41,811 nt of DNA, taken from positions 1 through 41,811 of the forward strand of contig NZ_JWLD01000053.1 in NCBI RefSeq assembly GCF_000813725.1, written 5' to 3'. The notes under the pieces are model-generated. The model worked only from the letters and a program-made list of their open reading frames with translations. It was not told where the DNA came from and searched no databases. This DNA is from Leisingera sp. ANG-Vp (GTDB taxonomy: Bacteria > Pseudomonadota > Alphaproteobacteria > Rhodobacterales > Rhodobacteraceae). The position numbers and the translations under genes were made by a program. Positions 18,250 to 25,705 of this stretch are shown here, piece by piece; the stretch's first letter is position 1; each line of letters starts with the position of its first letter.

Positions 18250-19478
18250 GGCACAGGTCTCTCCGGTGGAAGCGTGAGGACAAAGGCAAAAGCAGCGGTT
18301 TTCAGAGCACAGGGCAGCACCGCATAGGCCAGGGTGAGGGCACCCAGCGCCTGCGCGTTGTTCGGTCCGCCGGGACGAAAGCCTTGCTGCTCCAGCAGCG
18401 GCAGGGCCAGGGCAGCGGCCAGCGCCAAAGCCAGCTTGCCTGCAAAGGACCAGATGCCAAAGGCGGCGGCAGCATTGAGGTCGGCCTTGGTGAGGGCAAT
18501 GCTGAACATGGCGGGCAGCAGCACCATGTCGGCCCCAAGTGCTGCCCCGGAGGCCGCACAGATCAGGGCAAACCCCGCCAGGCTGCCAGCGCCGAGAAAG
18601 GCCGCGCCGGCAAAGCTTGCGATTGCCAGCGGCATCGCAAGCAGCAGGGTTGGCTTGGGGCTGATCCTCTGACTGATGCGCGTCCACAGCGGCACGCTGA
18701 AACCTGCGCAGAGAAAAAACAGCACCAGCAGCCCGCCTGCATAGTCTGCAAGCTGCAGCCGGTCCCCGGCAAAAAACAGGAACAAGGTGGACGTCAGCGC
18801 AACTGGCAGGCTGTTGAGCACCGCCAGGATCAGAAGCCTGATGGCCCCGGCGTTCGCCAGAGACCGAACGGACAGACACTGCCCCATGCGTGCCGGGCGG
18901 GTCCAAATGGGTCGGGTCAGCAACGCTGTCATCAACGCAAACAGGCCAAGAACCATGCCAAAGGCGCCATAGCCCTGGCCCGTTGCCCCCAGTGCCGCCA
19001 GAACGGCGGGAGCGATTGCTGCGAAAATGACGCCTGCCAGCAATCCTGCCTCGCGGTAGGCCGCCAGGGTGAGCAGCTCCCGAGGCTCGGGCCGTTTGGC
19101 CAGCGTGGCGCTGCGGCCATAGAGCAGTATCATGCCAAGGCTGTAGGCAGTGAACAGGACGATCAGGACCAGAACCAGCCGGCCCGCGGCCTGCGGCCCC
19201 GGGCCCAGCGAGAACAGCAGTGGAAAACCGATCGCCAGCCCGCCGGCCGCCAGCATGGCAAGGCTAAGTTGGGCGCGGGGCCAGCGGTCGGCCATCCAGC
19301 CAATCAGCGGATCCTGAACCAGATCAACCAGGCGGATGGCCAGCAGGATCGCGCCGAGCGTGCCCAATCCGAGCCCCAACTCCACCGAAGCAAACTGCGG
19401 CAAGTGGATGTAGAGCGGAATACCAGCTGAGGCGAGCATCATCGCATACAGGCTGACACGGGGGTACAGGACTGTCAT
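18246..19478 (-). CDS. MFS/GPH-type transporter
   Basis: A 410-residue polytopic membrane protein with about 12 hydrophobic segments. The glycoside-pentoside-hexuronide (GPH) family loop RLVDLVQDPLIGWMADRWP is at residues 49-67. The equivalent position in the Rhodobacter sphaeroides RpoE regulon (RSP_1089, from memory) is also a GPH-like symporter. It overlaps the preceding and following genes by ATGA, so it is translationally coupled to both. The substrate is unknown; the context of lipid-modifying enzymes makes a lipid or fatty-acid derivative a possibility rather than a sugar. Confidence 0.85.
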   Translation of the reverse strand: MTVLYPRVSLYAMMLASAGIPLYIHLPQFASVELGLGLGTLGAILLAIRLVDLVQDPLIGWMADRWPRAQLSLAMLAAGGLAIGFPLLFSLGPGPQAAGRLVLVLIVLFTAYSLGMILLYGRSATLAKRPEPRELLTLAAYREAGLLAGVIFAAIAPAVLAALGATGQGYGAFGMVLGLFALMTALLTRPIWTRPARMGQCLSVRSLANAGAIRLLILAVLNSLPVALTSTLFLFFAGDRLQLADYAGGLLVLFFLCAGFSVPLWTRISQRISPKPTLLLAMPLAIASFAGAAFLGAGSLAGFALICAASGAALGADMVLLPAMFSIALTKADLNAAAAFGIWSFAGKLALALAAALALPLLEQQGFRPGGPNNAQALGALTLAYAVLPCALKTAAFAFVLTLPPERPVP

Positions 19479-19960
19479 CCCAACAGGCCGCGGGTAAAGC
19501 TGGCCGACCGGGAATTCTCACCCAGAAAGATGGACATGAAGTTCCGTTTGATTTGCGGATACCGAAGACTGCAGGTTTTGCGTCCGTTGCGCAGGAAGTC
19601 GATCTGATCCGCGCCCCGGCTGACAGCCAGATAACGGTCGCCGGGCGCCACATTTTGAAAGCAGGCGGCAAGCATCGCTTCCGGCGGTACCGGGCTGCCC
19701 ATGCGGCGCATCTCGCGCAGGGTGGCCCCGGTCAGGTCAGCCTGGCTGATCCGGCGCTGATAAATCAGTTCGATTCCGAAATCCTGCGACCAGTCAAGCG
19801 GCGCCGCCCCCTTGGTGAACAGCCTGGCCTGATAGACCGGCAGGCCAAGCAGCCTGAACACCGCGGTGCCGCGCTGCTCCGCTCCTGGCAGCAGCGATTG
19901 CAGCTGGCTGGCCGAAACGGGCGGCGCCAGCAGGCAAAGGATGGCAATCAGCCTAAGCAT
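19475..19960 (-). CDS. Chalcone isomerase-like periplasmic protein
   Basis: A 161-residue protein with a Sec signal (MLRLIAILCLLAPPVSAS, residues 1-18), then a chalcone-isomerase-like fold signature: GTAVFRLLGLPVYQARLF, FGIELIYQRRIS, a conserved Arg-rich stretch (LREMRRMG), and the C-terminal RKTCSLRYPQIKRNFMSIFLGENS. Bacterial members of this fold occur beside CFA-type methyltransferases and are thought to bind fatty acids rather than flavonoids; no enzymatic role is established. ATG 19960 overlaps the end of the methyltransferase gene by 8 bases; longer readings are in the wrong context and lack a signal peptide. Confidence 0.8.
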   Translation of the reverse strand: MLRLIAILCLLAPPVSASQLQSLLPGAEQRGTAVFRLLGLPVYQARLFTKGAAPLDWSQDFGIELIYQRRISQADLTGATLREMRRMGSPVPPEAMLAACFQNVAPGDRYLAVSRGADQIDFLRNGRKTCSLRYPQIKRNFMSIFLGENSRSASFTRGLLG

Positions 19961-21110
19961 GGGCCAGCTCCACTTGCACCACATTGGTGTGCCCGATGGC
20001 AAAGGAAGCGGCGCAAATCTCAAGGTAGTACTGCCAGTTGCGGAAGAAGGCTTCGCCGTAGCCCAGCCCCGAGATCCGGCGTTTCTGATCCGCAAGGCGC
20101 TGCGCCCAGATGCGGCAGGTCTTTCCGTAGTCCTGACCAAAGGCAAAGCTGTCACGGACCTGCAGCCCGGCGGCACCGGCCTGCTGCGTGATCACTTGAT
20201 CGCTCAGCAGCATGCCTCCGGGAAAGACATACTGGCGGATGTAGTCCGAGGACCTGCGGTAAGTCTGGAAGAATTCATCGCGCACAGTGATAGCCTGCAG
20301 CACCACCCGCCCGCCCTCAGCCAGATTGCTTTTGAGCTTGGCAAAATAGTTGGGCCAGTAGCGTTCGCCCACCGCTTCGATCATCTCGATCGAGACGATG
20401 TTGTCGAATTTCCCTTCGATATCGCGGTAATCGCGCAGCTGGATGTCCGCGCGCCCGTCCAGGCGGCTTTCGGCATAGCTGTGCTGGTTGCGGGAAATGG
20501 TGACACCGGTCACGTCACGGCCTTCAGCGCTGGCCTGTTCGGCAAATCCGCCCCAGCCGCAGCCGATTTCCAGCACCCGCTCGCCCGTTCCCAGCCGTGA
20601 CAGGATGCGGTCATTCTTGCGGGCCTGTGCCTTGGCAAGATCGCCGCAACCGTCACCAAACAAGCCGGAGGAATAGGTCATCCCGTCGTCCAGCCAAAGC
20701 TGGTAGAATTCGTTGCCCACATCATAGTGCGCGCGGATGTTCTTACGGGCACCGCGTTTGGAGTTCGCGCGCAGCAGGGTGTCGACGATACGGAACTTCG
20801 CCCGGTTCAGCGGGCTGGCCTGGTCATAGCTGCCGAGATGGTCCCGGTTCAGCATGGCAAGCTGCATCAGCCCTTCGACCGACGGCGTGTCCCAGAGGCC
20901 CTGCACATATGCCTCGCCCAGACCGACCTGACCATGCGCCGCCATGGCAGAGACCGCGGCCCAGTCATGGATCTGCATTTCCGCCTCTGCCCCCCGGTCG
21001 CCGAATTCATAGCGCGCACCATCCGGTGTCCGCAGCGTCAGCCGCCCTTCACGCAGACGCGCGCAGGCTGAGAGGAATTCTGACTGCAGGGCTTTGTCTG
21101 TGAATGCCAT
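19953..21110 (-). CDS. CFA synthase-family fatty acyl methyltransferase, UfaM-like
   Basis: A 385-residue S-adenosylmethionine-dependent methyltransferase of the cyclopropane fatty acid synthase family. It has an N-terminal lipid-binding domain, then IRAHYDVGNEFYQLWLDDGMTYSSGLF (residues about 128-155), the SAM motif VLEIGCGWGGFAEQAS (about 178-193) and the family's EMIEAVGERYWPNYF. Its position after a flavin amine oxidase in an RpoE-ChrR regulon matches R. sphaeroides RSP_1091 (UfaM), which methylates cis-vaccenoyl chains to a methyl-branched unsaturated acid rather than a cyclopropane. AAAGGAACAGAAC precedes ATG 21110. It overlaps the upstream gene by 62 bases. Assignment to UfaM versus classical Cfa rests mainly on context. 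Confidence 0.88.
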   Translation of the reverse strand: MAFTDKALQSEFLSACARLREGRLTLRTPDGARYEFGDRGAEAEMQIHDWAAVSAMAAHGQVGLGEAYVQGLWDTPSVEGLMQLAMLNRDHLGSYDQASPLNRAKFRIVDTLLRANSKRGARKNIRAHYDVGNEFYQLWLDDGMTYSSGLFGDGCGDLAKAQARKNDRILSRLGTGERVLEIGCGWGGFAEQASAEGRDVTGVTISRNQHSYAESRLDGRADIQLRDYRDIEGKFDNIVSIEMIEAVGERYWPNYFAKLKSNLAEGGRVVLQAITVRDEFFQTYRRSSDYIRQYVFPGGMLLSDQVITQQAGAAGLQVRDSFAFGQDYGKTCRIWAQRLADQKRRISGLGYGEAFFRNWQYYLEICAASFAIGHTNVVQVELAHA

Positions 21111-22398
21111 GTTCTGTTCCTTTCGCCGGGTATGCGGTGAGTGAATTCATCATGCGGACAATCCGCATGGCGCTGGCGATGCCGTCTTCATGAAAACCAT
21201 GCCGGTTATAAGCACCGGCAAACCAGGTGCGGTTCTGCCCCTGCATTGCCCGGATCTGCCGCTGCGCCCGCAGCGCGGCGCGGTCAAAGACCGGATGGGC
21301 AAACTCAACCCGGTCATAGATCTTCCCTGCCGGGATGGGGCGGGACGGGTTCAGTGTGACGAACAGCGGATCGCTCTCGGGAATGTTCTGCAGCCGGTTC
21401 ATCCAGTAGGTCACCCCGACGCCGCCGTCCTGGCTGCGGTAGGCCCAGCTGGACCAGCAATTGCGCCTCCGGGGCATCTGCCCCTCATCGCAATGCAGCA
21501 CCGCCGTGTTCGGCTGGTATCGGATAGCGCCAAGCGCTGCTGCTTCGGCCGGGGTTGCATCAGTGCCCAGAATGGCAAGCGCCTGATCCGAATGGCAGGC
21601 AAAGATCACCTCGTCAAAGGAGCCCGGTTCCTGCCCTTTCATGTGCAGTGCAACGCCAGATCCGCGGCGGACAACCTTGCGGACGGGCGTCCCGGTCCGG
21701 ATCAGGCATCCGCGGGCAATCAGCGCAGCCTCCAAACGGCGGACGTATTCGATGCTGCCGCCCTGGACCGTCCACCACTGGTGCTTGCCAATACCGGCCA
21801 GCAGCGCGTGATTGCGGAAGAACTGCACCAGCGATTTTGCCGGAAACGCTTCCACATCGCTGACCGGCGTGGACCAGATCGCCCCGCACATCGGCATCAG
21901 GTAATTGTTGCGGAACCAATTGCCCAGGCCCAGTTCATCCACCAGCTCGCCGATGGTTTTCTCGTCGTCTCCGGCCGCCGCTTCGGCTTGTTTGCCGAAC
22001 CGGATGATGTCGGCGATCATCTTGTGGAATTGCGGCCGGATCAGGTTGCTCTTCTGCGCTGTGAGCATGCGCAGATTGTTCAGCCCGTATTCCAACCTGC
22101 CATTGTCGATGCTGGCGCAAAAACTCATCTCGCTTTTCATCACCGGCACATCCAGTTCGCGGAACAGCCTGGTGAGATAGGGGTAAGTTGCATAGTTGAA
22201 GACGATGAAGCCGGTATCGACGGGCTGATCCCCGTTCCTGCCTGCCAGAACCGTGCGGGCATGGCCGCCAAGCCGGGGGGCGGCCTCAAACAGTGTGATG
22301 TCATGGTTGGCTGCCAGGAAGTAGGCTGCGGACAGGCCGGAGATACCGCCTCCGATGATCGCGATTTTACGCCGCGGGCCCTGCGTCTGATCCAGCAT
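21049..22398 (-). CDS. FAD-dependent amine oxidase-like desaturase, UfaD-like
   Basis: A 449-residue flavoprotein of the amine oxidase/phytoene desaturase superfamily. It has an FAD motif near the N terminus (KIAIIGGGISGLSAAYFLA), PRLGGHARTV, DTGFIVFNYATYPYLTRLF, and a C-terminal FAD segment around NRTWFAGAYNRHGFHEDGIASAMRIVRMM. It is first in the operon, as RSP_1090 (UfaD) is in R. sphaeroides, where the enzyme introduces a second double bond into the UfaM product on the way to furan fatty acids. I chose ATG 22398 (AGGAAGG upstream), because an in-frame ATG at 22440 lies upstream of the promoter's -10 element. The C-terminal 20 residues overlap the next gene and look unconserved. Confidence 0.87.
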   Translation of the reverse strand: MLDQTQGPRRKIAIIGGGISGLSAAYFLAANHDITLFEAAPRLGGHARTVLAGRNGDQPVDTGFIVFNYATYPYLTRLFRELDVPVMKSEMSFCASIDNGRLEYGLNNLRMLTAQKSNLIRPQFHKMIADIIRFGKQAEAAAGDDEKTIGELVDELGLGNWFRNNYLMPMCGAIWSTPVSDVEAFPAKSLVQFFRNHALLAGIGKHQWWTVQGGSIEYVRRLEAALIARGCLIRTGTPVRKVVRRGSGVALHMKGQEPGSFDEVIFACHSDQALAILGTDATPAEAAALGAIRYQPNTAVLHCDEGQMPRRRNCWSSWAYRSQDGGVGVTYWMNRLQNIPESDPLFVTLNPSRPIPAGKIYDRVEFAHPVFDRAALRAQRQIRAMQGQNRTWFAGAYNRHGFHEDGIASAMRIVRMMNSLTAYPAKGTEHGIHRQSPAVRIPLSLRASA

Positions 22399-22426
22399 AA
22401 GCAGCTTTCCTTCCTGTTGTTTGAAG

Positions 22427-22456
22427 GTGTTACGGAGCACACTGGGGGCCGGATCA
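22427..22456 (-). promoter_or_regulatory. RpoE-type promoter of the amine oxidase operon
   Basis: On the minus strand, TGATCC (22456-22451) is followed after exactly 18 bases by TAACAC (22432-22427). This fits the R. sphaeroides sigma-E pattern of TGATC, N18 and a TAAGA-like -10. The amine oxidase start at 22398 is 29 bases beyond the -10. Confidence 0.8.
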
Positions 22457-22483
22457 CTGCGGAAGGAATATTTTCCTGTTATG

Positions 22484-22513
22484 TGATCCGAAGCGCTCCC
22501 GCGCGCGTAGAAG
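22484..22513 (+). promoter_or_regulatory. RpoE-type promoter of the DUF1365-SDR pair
   Basis: On the plus strand, TGATCC (22484-22489), an 18-base spacer and TAGAAG (22508-22513) form a second sigma-E-type promoter. It is back to back with the minus-strand one, the two -35 boxes being 27 bases apart. The DUF1365 ATG at 22518 lies only 4 bases after the -10, implying a leaderless or nearly leaderless transcript. Confidence 0.78.
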
Positions 22514-22517
22514 CCGT

Positions 22518-23288
22518 ATGATTGAGCATGTGCCCGCCCAAACCTTTCACGCCCGCAGGGGCGGTTTGAAAAACGCCTTCCGGTACGGTGTGGACTATTT
22601 CCTGACCGATTTGACCGAAGGTGCGCCGCCCTTGCTATCGCGTAACCGGTTCAATCTGTTCTCCATCCACGACCGCCACCACGGCGGCCCGCGCGGGGCA
22701 GGCAGCGGTGTTCGCTGGTTCCGCGATCAATTGCGGCAGCGCGGCTTTCCTATTGAAGGTGCACAACTGCTGCTGCTGACCCAGCCGAGCTTTCTGTGGT
22801 TTCATTTCAACCCGGTAAGCTTCTGGATCGCTGTCAGGGACGGAACACCAAGAGCTTTCATCGCCGAGGTGAACAACACCTTCGGCCACCGCCATTGCTA
22901 CTTTGCAGCGCACCCGGACTACCGGCCAATCCGCCAGGACGAGGTGATCGGCGCTGAAAAGCTGATGCATGTGTCTCCGTTTCAGCAGGTCGCCGGCAGC
23001 TACCATTTTCATTTCGGGATGACGGACAGCGCCTTCAACATCCGGATTTCCTACAGGAACGGCGGCCAAGGCGTGCTGGCAACGCTGAACGGGCTGCGCC
23101 GCCCGGCCTCCACGGCCTCACTGGCGGGGGCCGCCCTGCGCAGACCCTTAGGGGCGCTCCGGGTGGTGGCGCTGATTTACTGGCAAGCGCTGAAACTCTG
23201 GGTAAAGCGGGCACCATTTCTCAAGAAGCCCGCGCCGCCTGAACCGCTCGTCTCCGACAGCTCTACCTATTCAGGCCGCAAGGCATGA
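22518..23288 (+). CDS. DUF1365 family protein
   Basis: A 256-residue DUF1365 protein. The hallmarks are HARRGGLKNAFRYGVDYFLTDL (residues 11-32), the polar RFNLFSIHDRHHG, TQPSFLWFHFNPVSFW, EVNNTFGHRHCYF and MHVSPFQQVAGSYHFHF. The many conserved His, Asn and Arg residues suggest an enzyme or lipid-binding role, but none is established. DUF1365 genes often accompany CFA-type methyltransferases and FAD amine oxidases, as here. The start may be ATG 22518 or GTG 22530: the -10 of the sigma-E promoter ends at 22513, so transcription would begin near 22520 and GTG 22530 may be the true start. The SDR start overlaps its stop (ATGA). Confidence 0.85.
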   Translation: MIEHVPAQTFHARRGGLKNAFRYGVDYFLTDLTEGAPPLLSRNRFNLFSIHDRHHGGPRGAGSGVRWFRDQLRQRGFPIEGAQLLLLTQPSFLWFHFNPVSFWIAVRDGTPRAFIAEVNNTFGHRHCYFAAHPDYRPIRQDEVIGAEKLMHVSPFQQVAGSYHFHFGMTDSAFNIRISYRNGGQGVLATLNGLRRPASTASLAGAALRRPLGALRVVALIYWQALKLWVKRAPFLKKPAPPEPLVSDSSTYSGRKA

Positions 23289-24010
23289 ACAGCTTTCGCG
23301 GCAAGACTGTCTGGCTGGTCGGCGCAAGCCACGGGCTGGGGCGCGAGATCGCCCGGCAGCTGGACCGGGAGGGCGCCCGGCTGATCCTGTCAGCCCGCTC
23401 AGAAGGCGCGCTGCAAGCGCTGGCCGGCGAGCTGGCCCGGGCACAGCCGCTGCCAATGGATGTAACGGATACGGCCTCGGTCGCGCAGGCGGCGCAGCTG
23501 GCGGGCACCGTGGATGCGGTCATCTACAATGCCGGAGCCTATGAGCCGATGCGCACCCAGGTCTGGGACACCGGCGCAGCACTGAAGATGAGCGACGTGA
23601 ACTACAACGGCGCCCTCAGGGTTCTGGGGCAGGTGCTGCCAGACTTCGTCAAAGAAGGCCGAGGAGAAATCGCATTGATCGGGTCGCTGGCCGGATACCG
23701 CGGGTTGCCCGCCGCCATCGGCTATGGCGCAAGCAAGGCCGCGCTGATCAGCCTGGCAGAAACCATGCGGCATGATCTGAATGGGTCCGGCGTAACGGTT
23801 CGCATCATCAACCCGGGGTTTATCAAGACCCGGCTGACGGACAAGAACAGCTTTGCCATGCCGCAGATGATGACTCCGGAATTGGCGGCAAGGCAGGTTC
23901 TGGCAGCGCTGAAATCGCACCGCTTCCGAACAGATTTCCCGCGCCCGTTTTCCTGGATGATCAAACTGCTGCACCTGCTGCCCGACTTGCTGATCTACCG
24001 CGGCAGATAA
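23285..24010 (+). CDS. Short-chain dehydrogenase/reductase in the RpoE regulon
   Basis: A 241-residue SDR with the cofactor motif VGASHGLGREIARQL (residues 12-26), YNAGAY (about 81), SLAGYRGLPAAIGYGASKAALISL carrying the Tyr-Lys pair, and INPGFIKTRLTDKNSFAMPQMM, as in SDRs acting on lipid substrates. A hydrophobic C terminus (SWMIKLLHLLPDLLIYRGR) could contact membrane. It is the second gene of the sigma-E-driven pair, overlaps DUF1365 by ATGA, and ends 8 bases from the convergent chrR stop. R. sphaeroides carries a related SDR (RSP_1087, from memory) in its RpoE operon. The substrate is unknown. Confidence 0.88.
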   Translation: MNSFRGKTVWLVGASHGLGREIARQLDREGARLILSARSEGALQALAGELARAQPLPMDVTDTASVAQAAQLAGTVDAVIYNAGAYEPMRTQVWDTGAALKMSDVNYNGALRVLGQVLPDFVKEGRGEIALIGSLAGYRGLPAAIGYGASKAALISLAETMRHDLNGSGVTVRIINPGFIKTRLTDKNSFAMPQMMTPELAARQVLAALKSHRFRTDFPRPFSWMIKLLHLLPDLLIYRGR

Positions 24011-24018
24011 GGTCAGTT

Positions 24019-24654
24019 TCAGATCCTGAACAGCGGCTGCAGAAGGCGCGGCATCAACGCGTTGAACCGCAGAGGAGCATCAGTGGCCGCCAAGCAAATA
24101 CAGGGGTCGCCGGCATCTGCCACCGGCGTATGCTCCAGATCCTCATCGCCGATCTCGACATCCCCGACGCCGAACCGGCCCGTCTCGTCGCTGAAACTCC
24201 CTTGAAGCACCAGCGTCAGCTCCAGGCCGTTGTGACTGTGATCGGGCACCGCCTGCCCTGCCGGAATATACAGCAGCCGGGCCGAACCGCCGTCGCCTTC
24301 GTACAGAATGTTCTGCTTCACGCCCATGCCCAGGGTCCGCCAGCGCGGGGCGCCGCCCTTCAGGGCCTGCATCACAGGGCCAGGGTAAATCCCTCTGGCG
24401 TCATAGACCGGCTCCGGCATTGCGGGCTCATCCAGCATCGCCATAACGCTGGCCTTCATTCCGGGCGACAGTTCTTCGCTTTGCGCCGTTTCCAGCAGGG
24501 CGCCGCCGGCGCTTTGATGGGCGCCAAGCGCAGCTTGGCAGTCGCGGCAATAGGACAGGTGGCTGGCCACCACCATGGCAAAGGCATGCGGAAGACTACC
24601 GGCTGCATAGGCGGCGATCATTGCATCGGGGATATGATGGGTGATTGCAGGCAT
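24019..24654 (-). CDS. chrR: ChrR family zinc-dependent anti-sigma factor
   Basis: A 211-residue anti-sigma factor that holds RpoE inactive until singlet oxygen is present. The N-terminal anti-sigma domain has the zinc ligands His6 (or His7), His32, Cys36 and Cys39 (SHLSYCRDC). The C-terminal cupin domain keeps the second metal site, H139-x-H141, E145 and H175 (DHSHNGLE...LEH), which in R. sphaeroides ChrR is needed for the singlet-oxygen response but not for sigma inhibition. All ligands are present, so a full signal-responsive protein is expected. It starts one base after the rpoE stop and ends 8 bases from the convergent SDR. Confidence 0.95.
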   Translation of the reverse strand: MPAITHHIPDAMIAAYAAGSLPHAFAMVVASHLSYCRDCQAALGAHQSAGGALLETAQSEELSPGMKASVMAMLDEPAMPEPVYDARGIYPGPVMQALKGGAPRWRTLGMGVKQNILYEGDGGSARLLYIPAGQAVPDHSHNGLELTLVLQGSFSDETGRFGVGDVEIGDEDLEHTPVADAGDPCICLAATDAPLRFNALMPRLLQPLFRI

Positions 24655-24655
24655 T

Positions 24656-25210
24656 TCAGCGCAATCCTTTTAGTTCTTTGCGCAACCGCCCCAGGCCGAG
24701 GCGGATTCGCGATTTGACGGTACCAAGCGGCAGGCCGGTCCGGCTGCTGATCTCCTGATGGGTCAGCTCGCCGAGATAGGCCTTTTCGATCATCTCTTTC
24801 TGATCCGGCTGCAGCTGCTGGATTGCCAGCTTCAGCTGTTCGGCTTCCTGCTCCAGCCCCAGGATCTGGCTGGCATCCGGTTCCAGCCCGGGATCCTCGC
24901 CCAGTTCATCCGGAACCGGGCGGTGTTCCTTCCGGACAATATCAATATGGCGGTTTCGGGCGATCTGATAAATCCAGGCCGAAGCCTGCGCCCTGTGCGG
25001 ATCAAACTGGGACGCCTTGCGCCAGATGGTAAGCATGACGTCCTGCACGATCTCCTCTGCCAGCGCAGAGCTGGCGCCGGAGCGGATCACAAATCCTTTC
25101 AGCCGCGGCGCCAGATGGTCGAACAGCGCACTAAAGGCGGCCCGGTCCCGCTGATCGCGGACTGCAAGCATCCAGATCGTCAGCTGAGAAAACGCTTTGC
25201 CGTTTGACAC
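24656..25210 (-). CDS. rpoE: RNA polymerase ECF sigma factor RpoE (singlet-oxygen response, ECF11-like)
   Basis: A 184-residue group IV sigma factor. Region 2 includes LAEEIVQDVMLTIWRKASQFDPHRAQASAWIYQIARNRHID, and region 4 includes LTHQEISSRTGLPLGTVKSRIRLGLGRLRK. I place the start at GTG 25210 (VSNGKAFSQLT), because it puts exactly 17 residues before the conserved RDxRDxAAF segment, as in R. sphaeroides RpoE. AAGGGG lies upstream, although 11 bases away. The in-frame ATG at 25285 falls within a few bases of the likely transcription start. The gene carries its own sigma-E-type promoter, consistent with autoregulation, and is coupled to chrR. Confidence 0.93.
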   Translation of the reverse strand: MSNGKAFSQLTIWMLAVRDQRDRAAFSALFDHLAPRLKGFVIRSGASSALAEEIVQDVMLTIWRKASQFDPHRAQASAWIYQIARNRHIDIVRKEHRPVPDELGEDPGLEPDASQILGLEQEAEQLKLAIQQLQPDQKEMIEKAYLGELTHQEISSRTGLPLGTVKSRIRLGLGRLRKELKGLR

Positions 25211-25289
25211 TGCTGCTGTGCCCCTTGGGGAAATCCCGCGCAGTGTTTCCCTGCCGGGCGGACTGTCCAAATTTACTGTCACCATAAAG

Positions 25290-25319
25290 CGGATACGGCA
25301 CCATTGAAAACTTGGATCA
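25290..25319 (-). promoter_or_regulatory. RpoE-type autoregulatory promoter of rpoE-chrR
   Basis: On the minus strand, TGATCC (25319-25314), an 18-base spacer and TATCCG (25295-25290) repeat the layout of the other two sigma-E promoters in the window. The -10 is less canonical. A leader of roughly 70 bases would precede GTG 25210. Confidence 0.7.
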
Positions 25320-25664
25320 TACCCGGACGCCAATTTTTCTCTGCAAGCTTCTACGGCATGGCTGTCCGGATTCGTCAGACCTCCAATATCCAGATTGGCC
25401 GCATTCGAAACATGGGAAAATTCAGAAAACATTGTGCATGCAGCAACCGGCGAAGGCTGCCATTCACCCAGCCTTCGAAGTTCGGCAACACGGCCCGGCA
25501 GCGCTTCCGTTGGCGCAAGAAGCAATCATTCCCTGTTGAAATCTGCTGGGGCACGCCGGGTGAAGCAGTCGATGCCCTCTTTCACGAAGACATGCCGGAA
25601 AGAAATGCATTCCCAAACGTACTACGCCTCGCCTAGCACATTGCAAAAGCTGATGCGGCACAAC

Positions 25665-25700
25665 GGCTTAGGCTTAGGCTTAGGCTTAGGCTTAGGCTTA
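25665..25700 (+). repeat. (GGCTTA)6 tandem hexamer array
   Basis: Six exact head-to-tail copies of GGCTTA run from 25665 to 25700, ending 5 bases before the 3' end of tRNA-Phe. The pattern resembles eukaryotic telomere repeats only superficially. Perfect copies imply recent slippage, so copy number is likely variable between strains. Confidence 0.95.
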
Positions 25701-25705
25701 GGAAG

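Larger units (their letters stand above)
25211..25704. other. Gap between rpoE and tRNA-Phe
   Basis: Apart from the rpoE leader and promoter (to 25319) and the hexamer array (25665-25700), no convincing gene, hairpin or RNA is visible. Confidence 0.5.

Noticed and set aside
17701-18906. The DUF3833 frame extended upstream to 18906.
   Set aside because: The extension is an out-of-frame shadow of the transporter gene; the ATG at 18249 gives a membrane anchor and an ATGA junction.
25665-25700. A CRISPR array or telomere function for the hexamer array.
   Set aside because: There are no spacers, the unit is 6 bases, and the array is internal in a chromosome-like context.
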